A stretch of DNA of 64,000 nt, from positions 760,122-824,121 of the forward strand of contig NZ_LN908977.1 of NCBI RefSeq assembly GCF_001486165.1. The letters are read 5' to 3'. The notes beneath the pieces were generated by a model. It ran no database searches and was not told the DNA's origin. It saw only the letters and a list, made by a program, of their open reading frames with translations. How positions within the stretch are numbered: the first letter of the stretch is position 1; each line of letters opens with the position of its first letter. This stretch comes from Bittarella massiliensis (ex Durand et al. 2017). GTDB lineage: Bacteria > Bacillota > Clostridia > Oscillospirales > Ruminococcaceae. The position numbers and the translations under genes are program-made. This document shows positions 16,625-23,503 of the stretch, in pieces.

Positions 16625-16768
16625 ATGAATCTAGTGATTTGCGGAAAAAAGTGCAAATTCCAAAAAGACGGCTACTGCAACCTGCCCAATCTGTCACAGA
16701 TGGGAAACAACCTGGGCGAAGGCTGTGTTCACTTCACCCCTTTGGAGGAAATCAAAAAGCCGCTTTAA
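16625..16768 (+). CDS. Small cysteine-rich protein, 47 residues
   Basis: The ORF starts MNLVICGKKCKFQKDGYCNL and ends EEIKKPL. The spacing Cys-3-Cys-7-Cys near the N terminus and GCVHFTP near the C terminus gives four cysteines, suggesting a metal-binding knuckle. Very small clostridial proteins with the pattern C-x3-C-x-(Y/F)-Q-x-D-G-x-C are common and are often misnamed as hydroxymyristoyl-ACP dehydratases. This fits that group by eye. GGGAGG lies 11 nt before the ATG. Its 3' end overlaps the 3' end of radA on the opposite strand by 17 bp, and no promoter was assigned. Confidence 0.7.
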   Translation: MNLVICGKKCKFQKDGYCNLPNLSQMGNNLGEGCVHFTPLEEIKKPL

Positions 16769-18137
16769 ACGCCTCTTGTATGGAGCTCACCCCGACAACC
16801 TCTATTCCCTCGATTGGCTGTAACTGGGTGTGGCGGAGATTTTGTTTGGGCACGATGACCCGCCGAAAGCCCAGGCGCTGCGCCTCGCTGATGCGGGCTT
16901 GCAGCTGGGAGACGGAGCGGATCTCCCCTGTCAATCCCACCTCCCCCACCGCCAGCACATCGCTGGCAATGGGCTGGTCCTTGACGCTGGAGTACATGGC
17001 GAGGATCACCGCCAGATCGGCAGCCGGTTCATCCAGGCGAATGCCGCCCACCACGTTGATGTAGACGTCCAGGTTCCCAAAGAAAAAGCCGCCTTTTTTC
17101 TCCATCACGGCGATGAGGAGGTTGGCCCGGTTGTAGTCAAAACCGGTGGAGACACGGCGGGGCGCGGCAAAACCCGACTTGGTGATGAGGGCCTGCACCT
17201 CGGCCAACAAGGGGCGACTGCCCTCCATGTTGCAGGCCACACAGGTGCCGGAGACCCCTGCCGGCCGGCCGTCGAGGAGCATCATCGAGGGGTTGAGCAC
17301 CTCTTTAAGGCCCTCCGCCGTCATGTCGAAGACACCGATTTCGTTGGTGGAGCCATATCGATTTTTGACCGAGCGGAGGATGCGGTGAGAAAAGTGCTTG
17401 TCCCCTTCAAAGTACAAAACCGTGTCCACAATGTGCTCCAACACCTTGGGGCCGGCGATCGCCCCGTCCTTGTTGACGTGGCCGATGATGAGGACGGGGA
17501 TCTCCTCCCCCTTGGCCGTCTTCATCAGCAGAGAGGTGCACTCCCGCACCTGGGCGACACTGCCCGGCGAAGACGAGAGCTCGCTCAAGTTCATGGTTTG
17601 AATGGAGTCGATCACCACCAAATCGGGGCGGGACGAGGCAACCAGGTCGCAGATGGCATAGATGTCGGTCTCGGCCAACACCTTCAGGTTTTCGCCGTCG
17701 ACGCCCAGGCGGTTGGCCCGCAGCTTGATTTGGCGGATGGACTCCTCGCCCGAGACGTAGAGCACCTGCAACTGTCTTGCCAAATAACCGCAGATCTGGA
17801 GCATCAAAGTGGATTTTCCGGCCCCCGGCTCTCCGCCCAGCAAGACCAGGGCCCCCTTGACGATCCCCCCGCCCAGCACCCGGTCGAGTTCGCCGATGCC
17901 GGTCAAAAAGCGGGCTTCGCTCTCTTCGCTGACGCGGTTGAGGGCGGTGGGCACCCTGTCGGACCGGTGACCGCCGGTTTTAGGGGCAGTCGTCCCCCCC
18001 TTTGCGGCGGCGGTGGCGCGCACCAGGTGCTCCTCCAAGGTGTTCCAGCTGCCGCAGCTGGGGCACTGACCACTCCACCGGGGAAAACTTGCCCCACATT
18101 CGCTGCAGGTAAAGGCTATCTTCTCACTCGATTTCAT
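16752..18137 (-). CDS. radA: DNA repair protein RadA
   Basis: RadA is a RecA-related ATPase that helps branch migration of recombination intermediates. The 461-residue protein has the N-terminal zinc finger (FTCSECGASFPRWSGQCPSC), a Walker A motif (LLGGEPGAGKSTLMLQ), Walker B (LVVIDSIQT), the RadA-specific motif as VKNRYGSTNEIGVF, and a C-terminal Lon-like domain. The ATG at 18137 is chosen because it follows GGGAGGG and starts MKSSEKIAFTCSECG. A promoter-like TTGCAG-17-TATAAT lies at 18215-18187. The gene is followed convergently by the small cysteine-rich gene with slight overlap. Confidence 0.96.
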   Translation of the reverse strand: MKSSEKIAFTCSECGASFPRWSGQCPSCGSWNTLEEHLVRATAAAKGGTTAPKTGGHRSDRVPTALNRVSEESEARFLTGIGELDRVLGGGIVKGALVLLGGEPGAGKSTLMLQICGYLARQLQVLYVSGEESIRQIKLRANRLGVDGENLKVLAETDIYAICDLVASSRPDLVVIDSIQTMNLSELSSSPGSVAQVRECTSLLMKTAKGEEIPVLIIGHVNKDGAIAGPKVLEHIVDTVLYFEGDKHFSHRILRSVKNRYGSTNEIGVFDMTAEGLKEVLNPSMMLLDGRPAGVSGTCVACNMEGSRPLLAEVQALITKSGFAAPRRVSTGFDYNRANLLIAVMEKKGGFFFGNLDVYINVVGGIRLDEPAADLAVILAMYSSVKDQPIASDVLAVGEVGLTGEIRSVSQLQARISEAQRLGFRRVIVPKQNLRHTQLQPIEGIEVVGVSSIQEAFKAAF

Positions 18138-18186
18138 CTGTACCCTCCCAGATCGGACGGGGTTCTCTCCCCTTCTCTCTTTTTCT

Positions 18187-18215
18187 ATTATAAGGGCTCC
18201 CTCCCCTTTCTGCAA
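18187..18215 (-). promoter_or_regulatory. Promoter of radA
   Basis: TTGCAG (18215-18210) and TATAAT (18192-18187) are 17 bp apart on the minus strand, about 50 nt before the ATG. The -35 box is only a partial match. Confidence 0.55.
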
Positions 18216-18224
18216 ACACAAAAA

Positions 18225-18244
18225 GAGACCGCCTCGGCGGTCTC
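18225..18244. terminator. Terminator after the APH-like kinase gene
   Basis: GAGACCGCC and GGCGGTCTC form a 9-bp stem flanked by A5 and T6, so it can terminate in either direction. It separates the adhE/kinase transcript from radA. Confidence 0.9.
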
Positions 18245-18268
18245 TTTTTTCATTGAGAGAAGCGGCTC

Positions 18269-19024
18269 TTATTCGTACTCCACCACGTCGATCCAGCGCA
18301 TCAGGAAGTCCTGCTCCAGATCGTTGTGCTTGGTCAGCTGGGCGGCAGCCACGATGGGCAGCCAGCGCTGCACGTACTGCAGGGCGGTATCGCTCTTCTC
18401 GCAGAACAGGCGCAGATACATGTCGGCCTTCTTCTGGTCTTTCAGGGCAAACAGAAGGTAGGTCATGGCCGCATCGGCACTGGCGTTGCCCTGGGTCGCA
18501 TGGGCCCAGTCAATGACGGTCAGACTGCCGTCCTCGCCGACGATGACGTTGCTGGGGATAAAGTCGCCGTGGCAGACCTTCACGTGCTTGGGCATGCTGT
18601 CCAGGCGGGTGTGCAGCTCGTACCGGGTGGTGGCGCTGATGGCGGTCAGGCTGCTGATCTGGCGGTTGAGTTTGTCCTTGAGCTTGTTGAGCATGGGAGC
18701 CTGTTTGCTGTGCATCTCGAGCTGCAGAGAGACAAACTGGTCCATGTATTTTTCCAGGTTGGCCGGGTCTTCATCCATGACCTCTTCCATGGTCTTGCCG
18801 CGCTTGCGCTCCAACACCAGGGCCCATTTCCCGTCGATCTGGGAAACTTCCTGAACCTTGGCGGTGTTCAGGCCGGTCTCCTCAACGATGGCCTGGTTCA
18901 GCGCCTCGTTGAAGACGTATTTCTTGGGATGGGACTCCTCAAAGACCTTGACCACGCTGTCGCCGGAGAGATAGACTTTTTTGTAAGGGCGCGCTACGAT
19001 GAGATCCTTTTCTTCCAATTTCAT
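18269..19024 (-). CDS. Aminoglycoside-phosphotransferase-family kinase
   Basis: The 251-residue protein has the protein-kinase-like fold of the APH/choline-kinase superfamily. The catalytic loop is VCHGDFIPSNVIV (His-Gly-Asp...Asn), and the metal-binding segment is LTVIDWAHATQGNASAD, 20-30 residues later. An N-terminal VARPYKKVYLSGDSVVKVFE resembles the nucleotide-binding sheet. The substrate cannot be inferred. Such proteins more often phosphorylate small metabolites than antibiotics, so this is not evidence of resistance. The ATG follows AAGGAGTAAG. It lies 51 bp downstream of adhE on the same strand and may be read through from it. Confidence 0.8.
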   Translation of the reverse strand: MKLEEKDLIVARPYKKVYLSGDSVVKVFEESHPKKYVFNEALNQAIVEETGLNTAKVQEVSQIDGKWALVLERKRGKTMEEVMDEDPANLEKYMDQFVSLQLEMHSKQAPMLNKLKDKLNRQISSLTAISATTRYELHTRLDSMPKHVKVCHGDFIPSNVIVGEDGSLTVIDWAHATQGNASADAAMTYLLFALKDQKKADMYLRLFCEKSDTALQYVQRWLPIVAAAQLTKHNDLEQDFLMRWIDVVEYE

Positions 19025-19075
19025 GATTCACTTACTCCTTCCAGGTGGGGATTGGCGAATAGACGGCGCGTTTGC

Positions 19076-21688
19076 TTACTTGCCGTAGTAGCACTTCAGG
19101 TAGATCTCTTTGATCTCCTTCATGAGCGGATAGCGGGGGTTGGCGCCGGTGCACTGGTCGTCAAAGGCCTGCTCCACCATGTCGTCCAGGGTATCCAGGA
19201 AGTACTTCTCGTCGACCCCGTAGTCCTTGATGGTCTTCTTGATGCCGATGGTCTCTTTGAGCTCTTCCAGCTTGGCGCAGAGCTTGTCGAAGACCTCCTG
19301 GTCGTTTTTGCCGCTCAGGCCGACAAAACGGCCAATCTCGGCATAGCGGGCCAGGGCATGGGGGTACTCGTACTGGGAGAAGGTGCCCATCTTGGTGGGG
19401 ACTTCAACGGCGTTGAAGCGCATAACCTCGGTGAGGATGACTGCGTTGGCCACGCCGTGGGGCAGGTGGTGGAAGGCGCCCAGTTTGTGCGCCATGGAGT
19501 GGTTGAGGCCCAGGAAGGCGTTGGCGAAGGCCATGCCGGCCAGGCAGGAGGCGTTGGCCATCATCTCTCTGGCCTTGGGGTCGTTGGCGCCGTTCTCGTA
19601 GGCGGAGGGCAGGTACTCAAAGACGCTCTTGATGGCTTTGAGGGCCAGGCCGTCGGTGTAGTCGGAGGCCATGATGGAGACATAGGCTTCCAGGGCGTGG
19701 GTCATGACGTCAATGCCGGAGGCGCTGGTCAGGCCCTTGGGCTGGGTCATCATGTTGTCCACGTCGACGATAGCCATGTTCGGCAGCAGCTCGTAGTCGG
19801 CCAGGGGGTATTTCACGCCGCTGTTCTCGTCGGTGATGATGGCGAAGGGGGTCACCTCGGAGCCGGTGCCGGAAGAGGTCGGGATGGCGACAAAGTAGGC
19901 CTTCTCCCCCATCTTCGGGAAGGTGTAAACGCGCTTGCGGATGTCCATGAAGTCCATGGCCATATCCTCAAAGTTCACGTCGGGATGCTCGTACATCACC
20001 CACATGATCTTGGCGGCGTCCATGGCGGAACCACCGCCCAGGGCGATGATGGTGTCGGGCTCAAAGTCGGCCATGGCCTTGGCGCCGGCCTTGGCGCAGC
20101 CCAGGGTCGGGTCGGGGGCCACGTCGAAGAAGCAGGTGTGCTGAATGCCCATTTCGTCGAGTTTGGCCTCAATGGGGTGGACATAGCCGTTTTTGTACAG
20201 GAAGGTATCGGTGACGATGAAGGCCTTCTTCTTGTTCATGACCTTGCCCAGCTCGTCCAGAGCGACCGGCATGCAGCCCTTCTTGAAGTAGACCTTTTCA
20301 GGGGTTCTGAACCAGAGCATATTCTCTCTCCTCTCGGCCACGGTTTTGATGTTCAGCAGGTGTTTCACGCCCACGTTTTCAGAAACCGAGTTGCCGCCCC
20401 AGGAGCCGCAGCCCAGGGTCAGGGAGGGAGCCAGCTTGAAGTTGTAGAGGTCGCCGATGCCGCCGTGGGAGGAGGGGGTGTTGATGAGGACGCGGCAGGT
20501 CTTCATGGCAGCCGCGTGCTTGGCAATCTTCTCCTTCTGGGCGGGGTGCACGTAGAGGGAGGCGGTGTGGCCGTAGCCGCCGTCGGCGACCAGCTGAGCG
20601 GCCTTCTGCAGGGCCTCGTCAAAGCTCTTGGCGCGGTACATGGCCAGCACCGGGGAGAGTTTCTCATGGGCAAACTCTTCAGAGATGTCCACCGACTCGA
20701 CCTCGCCGATGAGGATCTTGGTGCTCTCGGGCACGTTGACCCCAGCCAGCTTGGCGATGGTGTAGGCGGACTGACCGACGATCTTGGCATTGAGAGAGCC
20801 GTTGATGAGGATGGTCTTGCGGACCTTCTCGATCTCGTCTTTTTTCAGGAAGTAGCAGCCGCGGTAGGCAAATTCGTCCTTGGCCTGCTGGTAGACTTTG
20901 TCCAGCACGGTGACCGACTGCTCGGAGGCGCAGATCATGCCGTTGTCGAAGGTCTTGGAGTGGATGATGGAGTTGACGGCCATCCGCACATCGGCGGTGT
21001 CGTCGATGATGACGGGGGTGTTGCCGGCGCCCACGCCCAGGGCGGGTTTGCCGGAAGAGTAAGCCGCCTTCACCATGCCGGGGCCGCCGGTGGCGAGGAT
21101 GATGTCGGCGCTCCGCATGACCTCATTGGTCAACTCCAGCGAGGGGACGTCGATCCAGCCGATGATGCCCTCGGGGGCGCCGGCCTTGACCGCTGCCTCC
21201 AAAACCACCTTGGCGGCGGCGATGGTGCAGTTCTTGGCGCGGGGGTGGGGGCTGATGATGATGGCATTGCGGGTCTTCAGGGAAATCAGGGTCTTGAAGA
21301 TGGCAGTCGAGGTGGGGTTGGTGGTGGGGATGACCGCAGCCACCAGGCCGATGGGCTCGGCCACCTTCTGAATGCCAAAGGCGGGGTCTTCCTCGACAAC
21401 GCCGCAGGTCTTGGTGTCCTTATAGGCGTTGTAGATGTATTCGGCGGCGTAGTGGTTTTTGATGACCTTGTCTTCCACAACGCCCATGCCGGTCTCTTCG
21501 ACCGCCATTTTGGCCAGCGGGATGCGCTGCTTGTTGGCCGCCATAGCTGCTTCATAGAAAATCTTGTCGACTTGTTCCTGAGTAAAGGTCGCAAATTCCT
21601 TCTGCGCCTCTCTCATTGCCTTCATTTTTGCGATCAGCGCCTCGACGCTGTCAATGAGGACAGGTGCGGTTTCGTTTTTCTTCGCCAT
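19076..21688 (-). CDS. adhE: Bifunctional acetaldehyde-CoA / alcohol dehydrogenase
   Basis: AdhE reduces acetyl-CoA to acetaldehyde and then to ethanol, regenerating two NAD+ in fermentation. The 870-residue protein has an N-terminal aldehyde dehydrogenase domain (about 1-440) with the catalytic Cys in [12 protein letters not shown] near residue 250, a linker, and a C-terminal iron-dependent alcohol dehydrogenase domain with [12 protein letters not shown] and [15 protein letters not shown]. The iron-coordinating histidines are in [21 protein letters not shown]. The ATG at 21688 is used because GGAGGAAAA precedes it and [10 protein letters not shown] is a typical N terminus. A Rex-like operator and a promoter lie just upstream, implying control by the NADH/NAD+ ratio. 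Nothing in the protein looks defective. Confidence 0.97.
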   Translation of the reverse strand: MAKKNETAPVLIDSVEALIAKMKAMREAQKEFATFTQEQVDKIFYEAAMAANKQRIPLAKMAVEETGMGVVEDKVIKNHYAAEYIYNAYKDTKTCGVVEEDPAFGIQKVAEPIGLVAAVIPTTNPTSTAIFKTLISLKTRNAIIISPHPRAKNCTIAAAKVVLEAAVKAGAPEGIIGWIDVPSLELTNEVMRSADIILATGGPGMVKAAYSSGKPALGVGAGNTPVIIDDTADVRMAVNSIIHSKTFDNGMICASEQSVTVLDKVYQQAKDEFAYRGCYFLKKDEIEKVRKTILINGSLNAKIVGQSAYTIAKLAGVNVPESTKILIGEVESVDISEEFAHEKLSPVLAMYRAKSFDEALQKAAQLVADGGYGHTASLYVHPAQKEKIAKHAAAMKTCRVLINTPSSHGGIGDLYNFKLAPSLTLGCGSWGGNSVSENVGVKHLLNIKTVAERRENMLWFRTPEKVYFKKGCMPVALDELGKVMNKKKAFIVTDTFLYKNGYVHPIEAKLDEMGIQHTCFFDVAPDPTLGCAKAGAKAMADFEPDTIIALGGGSAMDAAKIMWVMYEHPDVNFEDMAMDFMDIRKRVYTFPKMGEKAYFVAIPTSSGTGSEVTPFAIITDENSGVKYPLADYELLPNMAIVDVDNMMTQPKGLTSASGIDVMTHALEAYVSIMASDYTDGLALKAIKSVFEYLPSAYENGANDPKAREMMANASCLAGMAFANAFLGLNHSMAHKLGAFHHLPHGVANAVILTEVMRFNAVEVPTKMGTFSQYEYPHALARYAEIGRFVGLSGKNDQEVFDKLCAKLEELKETIGIKKTIKDYGVDEKYFLDTLDDMVEQAFDDQCTGANPRYPLMKEIKEIYLKCYYGK

Positions 21689-21738
21689 ACTGATTTTCCT
21701 CCAATGCGGTTGTTGGGTGGCTCTGCTTACTATATCCA

Positions 21739-21766
21739 AGTATATAGCATGGCGAGCTTTTTTCAA
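21739..21766 (-). promoter_or_regulatory. Promoter of adhE
   Basis: On the minus strand TTGAAA (21766-21761) and TATACT (21744-21739) are 16 bp apart. Initiation near 21732 gives a leader of about 44 nt. A second, weaker -10-like TATAAT lies far upstream at 21919-21914. The rest of 21800-22010 is AT-rich with no recognised feature. Confidence 0.65.
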
Positions 21767-21773
21767 GTGGCAA

Positions 21774-21791
21774 TTGATAATTTTTTAACGA
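21774..21791. promoter_or_regulatory. Rex-type redox operator upstream of adhE
   Basis: TTGATAATTTTTTAACGA matches the clostridial Rex consensus TTGTTAA-N4-TTAACAA at 12 of 14 fixed positions. It lies 8 bp upstream of the adhE -35 box. Rex repression of adhE at low NADH is established in several Clostridia. No rex gene is in this window. Confidence 0.75.
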
Positions 21792-22014
21792 TGTCCTTCA
21801 CTTTCTATTTCCCCAACAATTCTTTTTCTGTTTGAGCAGATTTTATCATCAAATTGATGGCCTTCCCCCTTTTCCGACAGAAAATTGTTGATTTGCCATC
21901 TCACTTTATTCCTATTATACCCTGTCAATTTGCATAAGAAAAGCCTTTTCAGGCAGAAATTATAATGCTTATTTTTGCTTGAACCTCTCCCCCGCCCTTT
22001 TCCTCTGTCACACG

Positions 22015-22049
22015 AAAAATGCCCTCGCTCCCCATTGGGTGCGAGGGCA
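22015..22049 (-). terminator. Terminator after cwlD
   Basis: TGCCCTCGC (22020-22028) and GCGAGGGCA (22041-22049) form a 9-bp stem. On the minus strand it is followed by TTTTTCGTG. Confidence 0.85.
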
Positions 22050-22063
22050 CGGTTTTCTGTCTT

Positions 22064-22795
22064 TTAACGGGACTCCTGCCACTGAGAGGACTGCTCCAGG
22101 TAGGTACAGAGCCCCTGATAAATGCAGAGGGCCAACTGCTGCTGGTAGCTGCTGTCTTTGAGTTTTGCCAGCTCCTCCGAATTGGAGATGAAGCCGCACT
22201 CGATGAGGACCCCCGGTGTGGTGCTGTTTTCCAGCAGAAAGTACTCCTTGCCGGAGGGCTTGTGCTCCCGGTGGCTCTCGGGCTGCAAATTGGCGCGGAT
22301 GGTCTGCTGGATACACTTGGCCAACAGCTCCCCCTCGGCGTTTTTCTTGTTGTAAAATACCTGGGAACCCTTGTTGGCGCTCTGGTAGGAGTTTTGATGG
22401 ATGGAGAGAAAGATGGCGTTGGGGTGGTCATTGATCAATTTAAGGCGATTTCGCATGTCTGACTTCTTGCGCTGTGAGAGATTTTTTCCCTCGCTCTCGG
22501 TGGAGGTGTCCTGCTCTCTGGTCATGATGACGGTGTACCCCTGAAAGGCCAGGGTGTCCCGCAGCTTGAGGGCAATTTGCAGGTTGATGTCCTTCTCCAC
22601 CACCGAACCCGATGTCGCACCGGAATCAAAGCCGCCGTGACCCGCGTCCAGGATGATGACCGGACTCTTTTTGAGGTCGGCGTCGCTGGCAATGGCAAAG
22701 GTCGTGAAGTTGCAGAGGGTGATGACCAGGGCCAACAGGACCGAGATTCCCAGCAGGAGATAGGGGGGCTTGCACCTTTTTGCGACAAACAGCAT
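22064..22795 (-). CDS. cwlD: N-acetylmuramoyl-L-alanine amidase, CwlD-like
   Basis: The enzyme cleaves the amide bond between muramic acid and the stem peptide. CwlD acts in the forespore to make the muramic lactam of spore cortex. The 243-residue protein has an N-terminal signal or anchor helix (PPYLLLGISVLLALVITL, about residues 10-28). It is followed by an Amidase_3 domain with zinc ligands in ILDAGHGGFDSGA and SIHQNSYQ, the intervening glutamate (VVEKDINL) and the catalytic glutamate in GVLIECGFISN. It is about the size of CwlD rather than of multidomain autolysins. The ATG at 22795 follows AGAGGTG. It stands alone between the adhE region and the tRNA cluster. Confidence 0.85.
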   Translation of the reverse strand: MLFVAKRCKPPYLLLGISVLLALVITLCNFTTFAIASDADLKKSPVIILDAGHGGFDSGATSGSVVEKDINLQIALKLRDTLAFQGYTVIMTREQDTSTESEGKNLSQRKKSDMRNRLKLINDHPNAIFLSIHQNSYQSANKGSQVFYNKKNAEGELLAKCIQQTIRANLQPESHREHKPSGKEYFLLENSTTPGVLIECGFISNSEELAKLKDSSYQQQLALCIYQGLCTYLEQSSQWQESR

Positions 22796-22874
22796 ATTTT
22801 TCACCTCTCGGTAAAGGTATGCTGTTTTGGCAGGGGTTATGTCTCGTCCCTTCGGCCCCCTCCCTGGCAGCATA

Positions 22875-22912
22875 AAAGAAAGCCCTGAACTTTTTGGTTC
22901 AGGGCTTTCTTT
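22875..22912. terminator. Terminator of the first tRNA cluster
   Basis: A perfect 16-bp inverted repeat (22875-22890, 22897-22912) has A/T-rich ends. It lies 4 bp beyond the 3' end of tRNA-Cys and can terminate in both directions. Confidence 0.9.
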
Positions 22913-22916
22913 TATA

Positions 22917-22990
22917 TGGAGGCGCCACCCAGAATTGAACTGGGGATAAAGGTTTTGCAGACCTCTGCCTTACCGCTTGGCTATGGCGCC
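22917..22990 (-). tRNA. tRNA-Cys(GCA), copy 1
   Basis: The minus strand gives a 74-nt cloverleaf including encoded CCA, with acceptor GGCGCCA/GGCGCC and anticodon loop CTGCAAA. It is the last gene of a Val-Asp-Phe-Gly-Cys cluster. Confidence 0.95.
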
Positions 22991-23066
22991 GTATTCACGG
23001 TTATACAAAATATCTGCATAACCGACTTTGTAAAACGGAAGGCGCTAATTTCTTAGCGCCTTTTTG
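22991..23066 (-). other. Structured 76-nt spacer between tRNA-Gly and tRNA-Cys, duplicated at 26498
   Basis: The spacer contains two inverted repeats: GGCGCTAA...TTAGCGCC and CGGTTAT...ATAACCG. The same 76-nt spacer recurs in the second cluster with only two substitutions, whereas the other inter-tRNA spacers differ. On the minus strand the first hairpin is not followed by a T-run, so it is not an obvious terminator for the tRNA transcript. On the plus strand it is followed by TTTTTG. Confidence 0.6.
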
Positions 23067-23142
23067 TGGAGCGGGTTACGAGGCTCGAACTCGCTACCTC
23101 CACCTTGGCAAGGTGGCGCTCTACCAGATGAGCTAAACCCGC
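23067..23142 (-). tRNA. tRNA-Gly(GCC), copy 1
   Basis: A 76-nt cloverleaf with encoded CCA, acceptor GCGGGTT/AACCCGC and anticodon loop TTGCCAA. Confidence 0.95.
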
Positions 23143-23148
23143 ATAATT

Positions 23149-23224
23149 TGGTGCCTCCGGGCGGAATCGAACCACCGACACGGGGATTTTCAGTCCCCTG
23201 CTCTACCGACTGAGCTACAGAGGC
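23149..23224 (-). tRNA. tRNA-Phe(GAA), copy 1
   Basis: A 76-nt cloverleaf with encoded CCA and anticodon loop CTGAAAA. The anticodon stem is GGGGA/TCCCC and the T-stem GGTGG/CCGCC, which differ from copy 2 by compensated base pairs. Confidence 0.95.
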
Positions 23225-23229
23225 CAAAC

Positions 23230-23306
23230 TGGCGACCCGGAAGGGGCTCGAACCCTCGACCTCTAGCGTGACAGGCTAGCGTTCTAACCAACTGAACTAC
23301 CGGGCC
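23230..23306 (-). tRNA. tRNA-Asp(GTC), copy 1
   Basis: A 77-nt cloverleaf with encoded CCA, acceptor GGCCCGG paired with CCGGGTC, and anticodon GTC in CTGTCAC. Confidence 0.95.
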
Positions 23307-23311
23307 ATATA

Positions 23312-23387
23312 TGGTGGGAACAACAGGGCTCGAACCTGTGACCCCCTGCTTGTAAGGCAGATGCTCTCCCAGCTGAGCTATGCTCCC
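23312..23387 (-). tRNA. tRNA-Val(TAC)
   Basis: A 76-nt cloverleaf with encoded CCA and anticodon TAC in CTTACAA. It is the first gene of the cluster and has no copy in the second one. Confidence 0.95.
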
Positions 23388-23428
23388 CCTCACAACCGCT
23401 GTAACTCATCCCTTCAGCGACGAGATTT

Positions 23429-23457
23429 ATTTTACTATATCCACCCACTTCTGTCAA
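23429..23457 (-). promoter_or_regulatory. Promoter of the first tRNA cluster
   Basis: TTGACA (23457-23452) and TAAAAT (23434-23429) are 17 bp apart on the minus strand, about 35 nt before tRNA-Val. Confidence 0.75.
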
Positions 23458-23503
23458 TAGAAACTTTCGCATTTTTTCTCTTTTTCGGGGGAGCTTTTCC
23501 CCG

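Noticed and set aside
18269-19024. The APH-family kinase as an antibiotic-resistance gene
   Set aside because: It shares only the common fold motifs and is embedded next to adhE in core genome; most such genes in Clostridia act on metabolites.
18326-21835. A 1169-codon open frame on the plus strand opposite adhE and the APH-like kinase
   Set aside because: It mirrors the codon structure of the highly biased genes on the other strand, has no ribosome site or motif, and is Gly/Val/His/Asp-rich as such antisense frames are. The same applies to the long plus-strand frames at 24731-26563, 31861-33531, 38108-39580, 45052-46839 and 51740-54217.
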